DNA of 64,000 nt from Desulfuromonas sp964536375 (GTDB lineage Bacteria > Desulfobacterota > Desulfuromonadia > Desulfuromonadales > Desulfuromonadaceae), in NCBI GenBank assembly GCA_964536375.1, contig CAZHXF010000006.1:1-64000 (forward strand). Direction: 5' to 3'. Shown one piece after another: positions 1-8,799 of this stretch (position 1 is the first letter of the stretch; every line of letters starts with the position of its first letter). The position numbers and the translations under genes were made by a program. The notes under the pieces were generated by a model that did not search any database, was not told where the DNA came from, and saw only the letters and a list, made by a program, of their open reading frames with translations.

Positions 1-532
1 TGGTGTTGGTGAGATCAGTTGCAAAGGACCCAATATTATGCAGGGCTACTATAATAACGAAAGTGCAACAGCGCAGGTAATTTCAGATAGCTGGTATTAT
101 ACTGGCGATATGGGCAGAATTGATGCTAAAGGCTTTTTGCATATCTGTGGACGAGTAAAGAATCTAATCGTCACCCCGAATGGCAAAAATGTTTACCCTG
201 AAGAAATTGAGATTGAGCTGCTCAATAGTCCATTTATAAATGAAGTGATGGTTTATGGTCACAAGGTCGGACCTGCAGCTGAGGAAGTGCATGCGCAGAT
301 TTATCCGGACCAAGAGATGATCGACAGTTACGCACAAGAACGAGGCACTTATCCATTAGATATAAAACAAGTTGAAAAATTAATCAGGTCTGAAATTCTC
401 AATATCAGCAAACAATTAGCCGACTACAAACGGGTCAAGAAATTCACCCTGCGCGAAGAAGAATTCCCGAAAACAACAACCCGTAAAATAAAACGCTTTG
501 CCGTGGAAGCTGACATCAGTGCCAGCGAGTAA
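1..532 (+). CDS. AMP-forming acyl-CoA synthetase, C-terminal part (5' end outside window)
   Basis: This is the C-terminal end of an adenylate-forming enzyme that activates a carboxylic acid, probably a fatty acid, to its acyl-CoA through an acyl-AMP intermediate. The frame is open from the first bases and gives about 176 residues. Visible family motifs are GEISCKGPNIMQGYY, then WYYTGDMGRID (the ATP/ribose-binding Asp), GRVKNLIVTPNGKNVYP (the hinge before the small C-terminal domain) and a C-terminal TTRKIKRF with the catalytic-type Lys. Because the substrate-binding part lies outside the window, chain length cannot be judged. It converges on the cytochrome gene across a long hairpin. Confidence 0.9.
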   Translation, partial: GVGEISCKGPNIMQGYYNNESATAQVISDSWYYTGDMGRIDAKGFLHICGRVKNLIVTPNGKNVYPEEIEIELLNSPFINEVMVYGHKVGPAAEEVHAQIYPDQEMIDSYAQERGTYPLDIKQVEKLIRSEILNISKQLADYKRVKKFTLREEEFPKTTTRKIKRFAVEADISASE

Positions 533-560
533 TTGAGTTATAAAATAATTATTGCCAATA

Positions 561-620
561 ACTGCGCAATCACACAAAACCACCATAAAATCTCATGGTA
601 GTTTTTTGTGATTACGCAGT
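561..620. terminator. Long inverted repeat, bidirectional terminator between convergent genes
   Basis: A 26-base arm at 561-586 is the inverted complement of 595-620 with three mismatches and an 8-base loop. The inner stem CCACCAT/ATGGTAG is followed by a T6 run on the plus strand and by an interrupted T run on the minus strand. It lies between the convergent acyl-CoA synthetase and cytochrome genes, so it probably ends both transcripts. Confidence 0.8.
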
Positions 621-641
621 CACACAAGTACAGAAAGCTGG

Positions 642-965
642 TTAACCGCAGCCCAGATGGGAAGACTTATCATCTTTAGCATACTTCATGAAATACTTGA
701 GCAAATTCTCTTTCTGCTGATCTGTCAACTCTTCCCACAACACCTCATGACTATCTTTTTTCGGTGAGTTGACAAACTTAGTCCATCCAGCCTTGCTCTT
801 ACCATTCAAACGCAGTCTTTTTGCCTCACCACCACGCTTATGGCAACTCATGCAGTCTTTTTTATATATTTTTTTTCCTTTACGCCAGTTACCAGCCGCA
901 TAAACAGTGCTGGTGCAGGTGAATAAAAACAGCATAGCGACCAACAATGATAAAACTTTTCTCAT
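642..965 (-). CDS. Small periplasmic monoheme c-type cytochrome
   Basis: The 107-residue protein has a clear signal peptide (hydrophobic residues 4-20, cleavage probably after VYAA near 24) and one heme c motif, CMSCH, at residues 38-42. It is therefore an exported single-heme cytochrome c. A conserved Met ligand is not obvious from the sequence, and it ends in an extra Cys (LGCG). It starts 35 bases after the chemoreceptor gene stop, with GGAG upstream of the ATG, so it is the last gene of the chemosensory operon. I infer an electron-transfer or redox-sensing role linked to that system; the sequence alone does not prove it. Confidence 0.8.
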   Translation of the reverse strand: MRKVLSLLVAMLFLFTCTSTVYAAGNWRKGKKIYKKDCMSCHKRGGEAKRLRLNGKSKAGWTKFVNSPKKDSHEVLWEELTDQQKENLLKYFMKYAKDDKSSHLGCG

Positions 966-1000
966 ATGCCATTACTCCTTGAACTAGGGTTAGTTGCCGC

Positions 1001-2818
1001 TTAATCGACCAAACGGAATGCGTCGATTGAGGTCAATAATTCTTCAGATTGCGCAGTTAAACCAGTTGTTATTGCTGCCGAGTCCTTTACTTGCTGCAAT
1101 GTTAATAGCGAAATCTCGGAAACCTGTTTCATTACAGCTTCCACATTTCTTGTCATGGCAAACTGATCTTTTGAAAGAGCAGTAATTTCATCAACAACTG
1201 ATCTTGACTGACTAATAGCTTCTTGAATTGAATTAAATGATTCCCCTGTGTCCTGGGCTAACTTTGATTGATTCTCTACTGTTTGCGTTTCCTCTTCAAG
1301 GGAAGCAGTAACTGCATTAGCCTCTGACTGAATCGATTTAATGACACCACCAATTTGTTTGGTTGCTTCTGCCGACTTATCGGCCAAGCGTTTGATCTCG
1401 TCAGCAATAACCAGGAATCCACGCCCTTGTTCACCAGCACGAGATGCTTCAATAGACGCGTTCATAGCCAAGATTGTCGTTCTGGTGGCAATCTCAGAGA
1501 TTAATTGAGAGATAGTACCAATTTCAAGCAACCGTTCGGAGAGAGATTTCATTTTCTTATTGATAACCTGCACCGTTACTCGAATAAGCTGCATACCTTC
1601 AATATTATTATTAACGAGGTCACTGCCTTGCGCAGTAACCTGGTCTACCTGATTAGCAACCTGTTGAGCCAGTGCGGCTTTTTCGGTAATACCTCCAGCA
1701 GCTATTTGTGATTGATTTACAATCTCGGTAGCTTTTACCACCTGGCTCGATTGTGTCTCTGCACCCATTTCCATGTCTTGAAAAATACGGATCAACTTAC
1801 GTGACTGCTCGCCGACATCGTTGGCATTGTGTTTGGTGTCCTTTAGTAACTCAGACAAACTTTCAACCATCAAGTTATAAGCATCAGCTATTGATCCAAA
1901 AGCATCTGCGGTAACTGGAGCTTTCATGGTCAAATCACCGTCAGCAGCCTCACTAACAACTTCAAGAAAACCAATCAAATTCTCCTGAGTTGTTTCTCGC
2001 TCTGTATCAGCAAGAATTGCGTCTTTATACTTTTCAATCAAGCTATTGTAGAGCAATGCGGTAGTGGCAATTTCATCCTTCGCCTTTAATTGCACGACAG
2101 ACAAATCTCCCTGAATACCGCGTTCAATAGACTGGCGCAATTGCTGCAAGGAATTTTCTAACTTATTATTCCAGTGAAACCCCATATACACCAATAGCAA
2201 CAAAAGAAGGAATAGCGCAGCAGCACCTCCATAGTATATTTGATCCTGCGTTCTCTTGTGCTGCTGTAACCCTATAACTTTAACAAACAGTTTTTCCAAT
2301 TGTCCCAGAGCACTATTAAACTCTTTTATGTCTTGATTCAATTTTGCATAACGCTTCACCTGTGACTTAACGCTAGCTCCATCCAGCAAACTTTCTGACA
2401 TATCGTCCATGTTGACAGAAACATCAGAATAGATTTCATATATTGAATTCGCCACCTTCTTAATTTCATAACGCCCATCTGCCGTAGCATCCAATAACTT
2501 ATCCATACTATCAGCCATTATAATTAAATGCTCAGTAAGACGTATGGAACTTTCCTCAAGTGCCTCTTTATCGCCAGACAATGCGGCTACTGTCAGTTTC
2601 CCTTCGAGCGTCTGTAAATCAGAACCACTGCGAGCCAATTGTTCAGTGAGAGTTAAATTTGCGACAGTTACTGACGTTTGTTGTTGTGACAACTGGGTCA
2701 AATAAATATAGGTTGCAACACACATCCCAAGAACCAACACCACCATAAAGCTCAACGAATAGATACTTCGTCCAGCAATTTGCTTTATAGAGAGTGTATT
2801 TACTGCTTTTTCTGCCAT
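1001..2818 (-). CDS. pilJ: PilJ-like methyl-accepting chemotaxis protein
   Basis: Membrane chemoreceptor of 605 residues. TM1 is at about 18-40, followed by a mostly helical periplasmic region of about 150 residues, then TM2 at about 195-215 (a run of Leu). Two HAMP-like segments follow, the second containing AADGDLTMKAPVTADAFG, which resembles the corresponding segment of Pseudomonas PilJ. The signalling hairpin is intact, with ATRTTILAMNASIEASRAGE near residues 440-460. There is no CheR-docking pentapeptide; the protein ends in DAFRLVD. Receptors of this class feed type IV pilus chemosensory arrays rather than flagellar ones. It follows the CheA gene by 41 bases. The PilJ assignment is by motif and context; the ligand is unknown. 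Confidence 0.85.
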   Translation of the reverse strand: MAEKAVNTLSIKQIAGRSIYSLSFMVVLVLGMCVATYIYLTQLSQQQTSVTVANLTLTEQLARSGSDLQTLEGKLTVAALSGDKEALEESSIRLTEHLIIMADSMDKLLDATADGRYEIKKVANSIYEIYSDVSVNMDDMSESLLDGASVKSQVKRYAKLNQDIKEFNSALGQLEKLFVKVIGLQQHKRTQDQIYYGGAAALFLLLLLLVYMGFHWNNKLENSLQQLRQSIERGIQGDLSVVQLKAKDEIATTALLYNSLIEKYKDAILADTERETTQENLIGFLEVVSEAADGDLTMKAPVTADAFGSIADAYNLMVESLSELLKDTKHNANDVGEQSRKLIRIFQDMEMGAETQSSQVVKATEIVNQSQIAAGGITEKAALAQQVANQVDQVTAQGSDLVNNNIEGMQLIRVTVQVINKKMKSLSERLLEIGTISQLISEIATRTTILAMNASIEASRAGEQGRGFLVIADEIKRLADKSAEATKQIGGVIKSIQSEANAVTASLEEETQTVENQSKLAQDTGESFNSIQEAISQSRSVVDEITALSKDQFAMTRNVEAVMKQVSEISLLTLQQVKDSAAITTGLTAQSEELLTSIDAFRLVD

Positions 2819-2859
2819 AATTTAATGATCTCCCATATAGTCAACAAAATGAGCTGATT

Positions 2860-5115
2860 TTATATGCTGAACAATGTGTGCTCGCGAATTAAATCTAGCA
2901 ACGCATCTTCATCAAAAGGTTTAACTAAATAGCTCACTGCACCGAGATTAAAAGCCTTCTCCTGGTGTTGCGCCCCAGAACGAGAGGTTATAACCGCTAC
3001 CGGAATATTGCGTAATTTAGTTCGTCTTTTTATCTCAGTTAATAACTCATAACCGTGCATTATCGGCATTTCCAAGTCAGTAAGAATCAAATCTACCGCC
3101 TCATCGTCCAACAATGCTAACGCCTCAACACCATTAGTAGCCGTTAAATAGTCAATACCATTATTTTCTAAAATCATTGAGGCATACTTACGCACGCTGA
3201 GTGAATCATCTACTACCAAGACACGTGGGACACGTTGCTTGTGCGAGGACAACACTTCAACTTCAGGGATGCTAGCACCAGTTACGTCTAGGTTGACCTT
3301 ATCAACTACTTGCAACAAACGTGTTGGGTTTACCACCAAGCGCACGGCACCACCACCAGAAACACTAGTACCCGAAAAACACGGCATATCAGCGAGTAAT
3401 TTACCAAACGGGCGAATAACTGTATCCTCCTGACTGACTATTTCCTCCACCAACATGCCAATACGTGCACCTAATGAGCGGACAAAAACAACACACTGTC
3501 GCACGTCATCAATGGCAGGCAGATTAAACTTCTTATTTAAGTCAACAATACGATAGCATTCGCCATGATGCATTACCTGCTCATCAACTATTTGCAAGGA
3601 GCCTATCTCGTGAATCTCCTCGATAAGGCTGGATGGCAAGACAAATAATTGCTTCCCAAGGCGAAATTGTATGACATTGATAATTATCAAAGAGAGGGGA
3701 ATACTTAAAATAAACTCGGTGCCTTTACCAACCTCAGTTTTAACCTCAATCGTACCATTTAGATCGGATAAACGATCGAGAACAACGTCCATACCAACAC
3801 CACGACCCGAGATGGCGTCAGTCTCGTCTTTAGTACTAAAGCCGGCACGAAAAATCATGTCGATATATTCTTGCTGCTCCAAATCATCATCTTCATCTAT
3901 CCAGCCCAAAGCGATAGCTTTTGCCCGAATAGATTGGAACTGAATACCGCCGCCATCATCAGCTATAGTAATGGTGGCATAGTTGCCTCGCCGGAGCGTA
4001 CTTATCTTTATAACACCAGTTGCTGGCTTACCCGCAGCCACTCGGTGCTCTGGCTCTTCAATGCCGTGGGCAACCGCGTTTCTCAACACGTGCAACAGCG
4101 GATCAAATAAACCATCGATAATAGTGCGTCCAAGACGGGTCTCACCGCCAGAAAACCTTAATTCAACAGGTTTGTTCGCACTATGAGATAGATTCCTAAT
4201 AGAACGTTTAAAGCGCTGATATAGCTCATCAACAGGTAAGGTTCTTATCTCAGATATGCGTTCTTTCATTTCTGTTGTCATACGATCTATCGCTTCAACA
4301 TCAACGCTAACCTGACAAAAAAATTGGCAAATTGACCCAACTGCTTCATTAATATCGTTACTTATTTCCTGCAACTTGCGGGAGAAAAGATTCAGCTCAT
4401 CATAGCGGTCAAATTCAAGTTCTTCGAAGTCGGCAACGATAGACTCACTATCTTCTGCCCGTTTTTCCTCTGGATTGGTATATTCATAATGATCGGCAAA
4501 ACTGGCAACTTCTACCAACAGGCGCTCACGGGCAAAGTCGATTTCATCCTTCATAGGTTCAAATGAACGCAGCTGATCCAGCAGGTGAGTTTTGGTTATG
4601 GTCATCTCACCGAGCAAGTTCATCATTTGATCAATTTTATCAACACCAACTTTAACGCTGTTACTAAACTGGCGGGTACTGTCACTGCTGTTCTCAACTA
4701 TCTCCTGTTGATCACCTGACTGTGCAGCCTGCAACATCTGACACGCTTGTAAACCGAACAGAACTGCAGTTTGTTCATAATCAGGCAGATGGGTCATCTG
4801 CAATAAATTGCGCATGGTATCAAGTGATGACAACATGGCATCTAGCAGCGGTGCAGTTATTACAATGGTATCTGCCTTATAACTTTCAAGCAGATTTTCT
4901 AATTCATGTGATATTTCGCTAATAGCATTAAATTTGAGAAGAGCGGCAGCACCCTTCAGGGTGTGAGCAGAGCGGAAAAGCTTGTCAATTAGTTCTGTTT
5001 TAGCGACATCGCTGTCATTATCTTCTAGCTGAAGTAGGCCTGACTCTAAAATAGTCAGATGTTCATCTGCCTCTTCAAAAAAAATATCCCGTGCTGTTTG
5101 AGATCTCTCCATCAT
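2860..5115 (-). CDS. CheA-type hybrid histidine kinase with C-terminal receiver (PilL/ChpA-like)
   Basis: Chemosensory kinase of 751 residues. Domains in order: an N-terminal Hpt with phospho-acceptor His51 in SAHTLKGAA; a CheA dimerisation region; an HATPase with HVLRNAVAHGIEEPEHR as N box and GRGVGMDVV as G2 box; a CheW-like domain; and a receiver from about 631 with Asp680 in LILTDLEMP and Lys in LVKPF. It should autophosphorylate on His51 and pass phosphate to its own receiver and to the neighbouring regulators. The start overlaps the stop of the Hpt-CheW gene by 4 bases, with GAAGG as ribosome site. It has a single Hpt, far fewer than Pseudomonas ChpA. The CheA-receiver layout is typical of pilus-type systems. 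Confidence 0.92.
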   Translation of the reverse strand: MMERSQTARDIFFEEADEHLTILESGLLQLEDNDSDVAKTELIDKLFRSAHTLKGAAALLKFNAISEISHELENLLESYKADTIVITAPLLDAMLSSLDTMRNLLQMTHLPDYEQTAVLFGLQACQMLQAAQSGDQQEIVENSSDSTRQFSNSVKVGVDKIDQMMNLLGEMTITKTHLLDQLRSFEPMKDEIDFARERLLVEVASFADHYEYTNPEEKRAEDSESIVADFEELEFDRYDELNLFSRKLQEISNDINEAVGSICQFFCQVSVDVEAIDRMTTEMKERISEIRTLPVDELYQRFKRSIRNLSHSANKPVELRFSGGETRLGRTIIDGLFDPLLHVLRNAVAHGIEEPEHRVAAGKPATGVIKISTLRRGNYATITIADDGGGIQFQSIRAKAIALGWIDEDDDLEQQEYIDMIFRAGFSTKDETDAISGRGVGMDVVLDRLSDLNGTIEVKTEVGKGTEFILSIPLSLIIINVIQFRLGKQLFVLPSSLIEEIHEIGSLQIVDEQVMHHGECYRIVDLNKKFNLPAIDDVRQCVVFVRSLGARIGMLVEEIVSQEDTVIRPFGKLLADMPCFSGTSVSGGGAVRLVVNPTRLLQVVDKVNLDVTGASIPEVEVLSSHKQRVPRVLVVDDSLSVRKYASMILENNGIDYLTATNGVEALALLDDEAVDLILTDLEMPIMHGYELLTEIKRRTKLRNIPVAVITSRSGAQHQEKAFNLGAVSYLVKPFDEDALLDLIREHTLFSI

Positions 5116-5945
5116 GAAGCCTTCACGCTGTATTGCTCAAGAAACTTATTTACATCAATTTTATGCCCAGCAGTTTTCAAACTTAGATTGGGCAGTTGAT
5201 CACTCACAAACGCCATTAAATCAGTATCCGTCCGAGCAATAACCAAGAAATAATTGTTTGGGGATAACGTCTTACGTTGTTCAAGTTCCGCCATATTAAT
5301 TACCGGAATAACATCTCCACGCAAACTTATTAACCCAGAGATATAAGCTGGTCCATAAGGCAAGAAGGTTATCTGTTCTCTTTCAGAAATTTCGACCACA
5401 TCCGCAATAGGCAGATAATATTGCCTGCCACCATAAAAAAAACGACAACAAACTGGCTTTACGGCTTCATCAGTGATAGTCGAGGCTTGATGAAGCTTCA
5501 TCATAAATGGCAGAGCAAAGTCATTAATAAGATCAGAGGTGACAGATACCTGTGGAGTAGTAGCACCTGTAAATATCGATTTAGCTGATTCTGTGTCACC
5601 ACGTTCAGGTTCAGACTCACCTTTGTGCGCGTACTGAAGCAACTCTAATAATTGCGAGTGTTTATCACGCACAACATCTATCTCACTTACGGTAACTTGG
5701 TGACCTGATTTTAAATTATCTAAAAACTTCTCAAGCTCTTTTGCGATAATACTGGAGTGCATTCTCTTAACCAGTCCAGCGGTACCTTTTATGGTATGAG
5801 CCGCCCGCCTGGCGTTTTCAAGAATATTTACTGTAATCGCCTGTGGATTATCTTCCCACACCTGCACCAATTTATCTATCAGTGCCAAAGATTCTGCAGC
5901 TTCTTCTATGAAAATCGGCAGTAAACTTTCCTGTAATCCCGCCAT
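5112..5945 (-). CDS. Hpt-CheW fusion coupling protein
   Basis: This 277-residue protein has an N-terminal Hpt domain (His50 in AAHTIKGTAGLVKR, about residues 5-105) joined to a C-terminal CheW domain (about 145-270, with YYLPIADVVEI and ISLRGDVIPVINM). CheW links receptors to the kinase. The added Hpt could act as an extra phosphate store or relay for the two stand-alone receivers encoded upstream. It has no ATPase domain, so it cannot be a kinase itself. AAGGA precedes the ATG by 8 bases, and it overlaps the CheA gene by ATGA, so the two are probably made in fixed ratio. The domains are clear; the relay role is inferred. Confidence 0.85.
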   Translation of the reverse strand: MAGLQESLLPIFIEEAAESLALIDKLVQVWEDNPQAITVNILENARRAAHTIKGTAGLVKRMHSSIIAKELEKFLDNLKSGHQVTVSEIDVVRDKHSQLLELLQYAHKGESEPERGDTESAKSIFTGATTPQVSVTSDLINDFALPFMMKLHQASTITDEAVKPVCCRFFYGGRQYYLPIADVVEISEREQITFLPYGPAYISGLISLRGDVIPVINMAELEQRKTLSPNNYFLVIARTDTDLMAFVSDQLPNLSLKTAGHKIDVNKFLEQYSVKAS

Positions 5946-5983
5946 TCAAACCATCCTTACAAACGGTGACAACAAAATACACT

Positions 5984-7306
5984 CTATCCTATTGTTGCTA
6001 ACCCTGATTGATATAATACCTGACAAGCCTTACGCACTACAGCTTCATCTAAAGCACTCTCTGCGCAGACGACACCAAGCGAACGAGCACCATCCAACTG
6101 CAACATCAATGTTTGTTCATCATCATTGAGCAGACCATCTTGGGCAGCAACAGCACACTGAGGCATGCGGGTAACAATTAAATTATTATCATCAAAAGGC
6201 GCAGCTGCTTTGAGCGATCGCACCCCTTCCAGCAATACTTCAAACATTGGAACCCTAAACTTTATATCCTCAAGATTAAACGGCAGTTCATCTTTTTCTA
6301 AAAAGAAATTACCCTTTTGTGTATGTAAACCAGTATTCAGAGCGTCCTGAGCGTGTTTTTGCAAGTAATACATGAGATCGCTATCAGATATTACCCCCTG
6401 CTCTACCAAGGCACGACCAACAGGAGTATTAGTGTTGCGCGCCTCCTCAACAATCTTGGACAAAGTATTGTGGTCACATTTAAAGCGATTATCTTGACAG
6501 ATTAGATCTGTCAAAAATTTATGTTTGCCCTTTTGGCTAGCTGTAGCAAAAACGAACCGACCATCTTGGATAAAAATTTCTGCGAAGGTGTCATCAGAAA
6601 AAATTGACAATCTGCCACTTTGCCGTGTAACGGCACAAAAACACAAAACTTCCGGTAACGACATCCGAGCAAGATCACCACTCATCATCAACGTCTGGTG
6701 TTTGACTAAACCTGTTTCATGCAGAGTGTCTGACATAACATTTTTCATCAAAACAGGAAAATCTTTTTGGAAATAATTGCGCACAACTTTATCAAAACGA
6801 TCATTTATAGAATCAAGAAACTGATCCATATCGGTAAAAGAACCACTAACAGTTTGTTGATCAGTTGATCCGGAACTGTTAGTTGAAGATACGCTAGCAG
6901 GTTGTGATGACTTACCATCATCTTTCACCAGCAGGCTAAGAACTTGATCAATTTTAGCTACTAAATCATCTGGCTCAAATGGTTTAGTAAAATAATGAAC
7001 AATGCCAAAATTTTGCTCAAAGGCCTGCCCAACAACTTCACTCTTCGATGAGATAAGAATGATTGGAATATTACCTAAAGCAGCATCTTCACGCAAAGCC
7101 TTACAAAACATGTGTCCATTCATGCGTGGCATAACAAAATCAACCAATACCACGTCTGGGACATGCTCTCGAGCCAACTCAAGACCGCGTTCGCCGTCTT
7201 CAGCGCTAATAACTTCATAATTATTTTGCGATAGTACCAATTCCACTAAACGACGTACTGTGGGGGAATCATCTACTATTAAAACTTTTCTTTTATCTGT
7301 CGCCAT
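5984..7306 (-). CDS. Response regulator with PATAN (DUF4388) output region
   Basis: A 440-residue protein. Residues 5-125 form a receiver with the acidic pair VDDS, phospho-acceptor Asp56 in VVLVDFVMP, and Lys in YFTKPF. A Ser/Thr-rich linker follows at about 127-155. From about 205 to 320 there is a PATAN/DUF4388-like domain (MSLPEVLCFCAVTRQSGRLS, IFIQDGRFVFATA), and the C-terminal 100 residues fit the usual extension of such proteins. PATAN-receiver proteins act as outputs of pilus chemosensory systems in cyanobacteria (PixG/PatA type), where they contact the pilus extension machinery. Here the receiver is N-terminal. GGAG lies 9 bases upstream of the ATG. Confidence 0.85.
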   Translation of the reverse strand: MATDKRKVLIVDDSPTVRRLVELVLSQNNYEVISAEDGERGLELAREHVPDVVLVDFVMPRMNGHMFCKALREDAALGNIPIILISSKSEVVGQAFEQNFGIVHYFTKPFEPDDLVAKIDQVLSLLVKDDGKSSQPASVSSTNSSGSTDQQTVSGSFTDMDQFLDSINDRFDKVVRNYFQKDFPVLMKNVMSDTLHETGLVKHQTLMMSGDLARMSLPEVLCFCAVTRQSGRLSIFSDDTFAEIFIQDGRFVFATASQKGKHKFLTDLICQDNRFKCDHNTLSKIVEEARNTNTPVGRALVEQGVISDSDLMYYLQKHAQDALNTGLHTQKGNFFLEKDELPFNLEDIKFRVPMFEVLLEGVRSLKAAAPFDDNNLIVTRMPQCAVAAQDGLLNDDEQTLMLQLDGARSLGVVCAESALDEAVVRKACQVLYQSGLATIG

Positions 7307-7335
7307 AGTTCCACACTCCAGAATTTTTATTTTAT

Positions 7336-8217
7336 CTACTGTCGCAATATATCCATAGCCTTAGCCAACGATACTTTCATGCGGTCAAAAGCATCAGCCA
7401 GCAGTTTAATTTCATCATTAGTTTTAACATTAAACTCTACGTCAAGTTTACCGCGGCTAATCGCCTCAGAGACTTCAACAATATGCTCTATTGGTTTAAC
7501 AACACTGCTAACAACGAACCGGTCAACCGCAAATAGGACTAGAAGAAAAAAGATACTGAAAGCAGCTGAAAAATAGCCAATGCGTTTATAAGCTTCCTGT
7601 TGAATAACATCGGTAGGTACGTAAATAAACCGTGCACCAACAACATCCCCTTCAAGGTAACCGTAACCTGCCCGCGTACCATATTTATCTACTTGGCTCG
7701 GGTGAGCTACTTCTGGAGTATCATGACAACTTATGCAATCAGAACCGGCTATTAGCGGTTTGGCAACGGCATAAAACTTTACCCCGTCGCGCACGGCAAA
7801 GCCCTTCCACTCATTGAATTCACCATCCTCAAATGCAGCAATAATTCCATCTTCGAGTTCATTGGACAGGTTATCTTGATTAAGTGGATTGGGCGATGCA
7901 AAACGGAAAATATATTCTGGATACTCCTCTTGAATGTAGCGCGCAACTTCAGTGAGCATCAACACACCAACTGCGCCTTCCGGGAAATAAGCGTCTTCTG
8001 GCAGCAAATCTTCCGCCTTAGGGCGAATTACATTATGCAAATACCTGGCTGAGTTAGACATTACTGTCGCAAACAGGTCTGTTTTTTGCTTCGCTTCACG
8101 GACAACGTCTTGCTCTAAAAAATAACCACCACCAGCAACAACCAACGCCAAGGACACGACGTAAACTGTAGCCAACATAACGACAATTCGCTTACGAATA
8201 GACATATTCCTAAACAT
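7336..8217 (-). CDS. Membrane heme-c sensor protein, DUF3365 (Tll0287-like) plus HAMP
   Basis: A 293-residue protein with TM1 (about 11-33), a periplasmic domain of about 180 residues that matches the DUF3365/Tll0287-like pattern, one heme c motif CISCH at 161-165, TM2 (about 215-237) and a HAMP domain (about 238-285). It ends soon after the HAMP, with no kinase, cyclase or methyl-accepting domain. It should therefore sense a redox state or small ligand through a covalently bound heme and pass the signal to a partner by HAMP contact. Its place between the PATAN regulator and an unknown protein, inside the chemosensory operon, suggests the partner is the receptor-kinase array. That last step is inference. 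Confidence 0.82.
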   Translation of the reverse strand: MFRNMSIRKRIVVMLATVYVVSLALVVAGGGYFLEQDVVREAKQKTDLFATVMSNSARYLHNVIRPKAEDLLPEDAYFPEGAVGVLMLTEVARYIQEEYPEYIFRFASPNPLNQDNLSNELEDGIIAAFEDGEFNEWKGFAVRDGVKFYAVAKPLIAGSDCISCHDTPEVAHPSQVDKYGTRAGYGYLEGDVVGARFIYVPTDVIQQEAYKRIGYFSAAFSIFFLLVLFAVDRFVVSSVVKPIEHIVEVSEAISRGKLDVEFNVKTNDEIKLLADAFDRMKVSLAKAMDILRQ

Positions 8218-8265
8218 ACATCCCCCATTTTGGAATTCAAAACTACAAATTAAGCACCAAGAATA

Positions 8266-8799
8266 TTATCTGTGTATTTTTTGAAAATTATCGCGAAATG
8301 ACTCGGGTAAATCATTAATGACTTTTTCAAGTAATTCACTATAGTCATTGGAGTTCATCTCGGAGCCCTGAACATAACTTATCTTCTTGATATAGTTCTC
8401 CATCATAACCACACCTAATGGTCCAACTATATCTACATAATTATTTATCATTTTGGATACGTTTTGAGGGGATACAGACAAACCGGCGGCAACGTCTGAT
8501 TGCTTTAAAACAACCGAACGCTCTAACTTGCTTACGGCAGAAGCCCCAACTAACTGGTCAGTAATAGGTTCAGGTAAACGCTTTTTAGTCTTGAATCCTT
8601 TAATAAAATTTGCTTCGAGTAAAATTTTACCGCTGATTGCCAACAAGGTATCTTCCGGCGACAATATTCCTAGTTTGATAAAAATTGCTTCGCCATCTTC
8701 AATGTCAACCTTACACAAATGAGAGGTATCAGAGAACTTAAGCGCCAACTGCCCAGTACCCTCAGCCGCATATCGTTTGAACACCGATGCCAATTCCAC
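8266..8799 (-). CDS. Unrecognised protein of the chemosensory operon (DUF4388-associated type)
   Basis: I do not recognise a named gene. The 177-residue protein has no signal peptide or membrane segment. Residues 1-70 look like a small beta-rich sensor or PATAN-like half (GQLALKFSDTSHLCKVDIEDGEAIFIKLG). Residues 90-145 are helical, with DIVGPLGVVMMENYIKK resembling the short helical module that often accompanies PATAN proteins. The GTG start shares its first G with the TAG stop of the upstream response regulator, and AGGGGG lies just before it, so translation is coupled. The tight coupling suggests a direct partner of that single-domain regulator. The function is unknown. Confidence 0.7.
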   Translation of the reverse strand: MELASVFKRYAAEGTGQLALKFSDTSHLCKVDIEDGEAIFIKLGILSPEDTLLAISGKILLEANFIKGFKTKKRLPEPITDQLVGASAVSKLERSVVLKQSDVAAGLSVSPQNVSKMINNYVDIVGPLGVVMMENYIKKISYVQGSEMNSNDYSELLEKVINDLPESFRDNFQKIHR

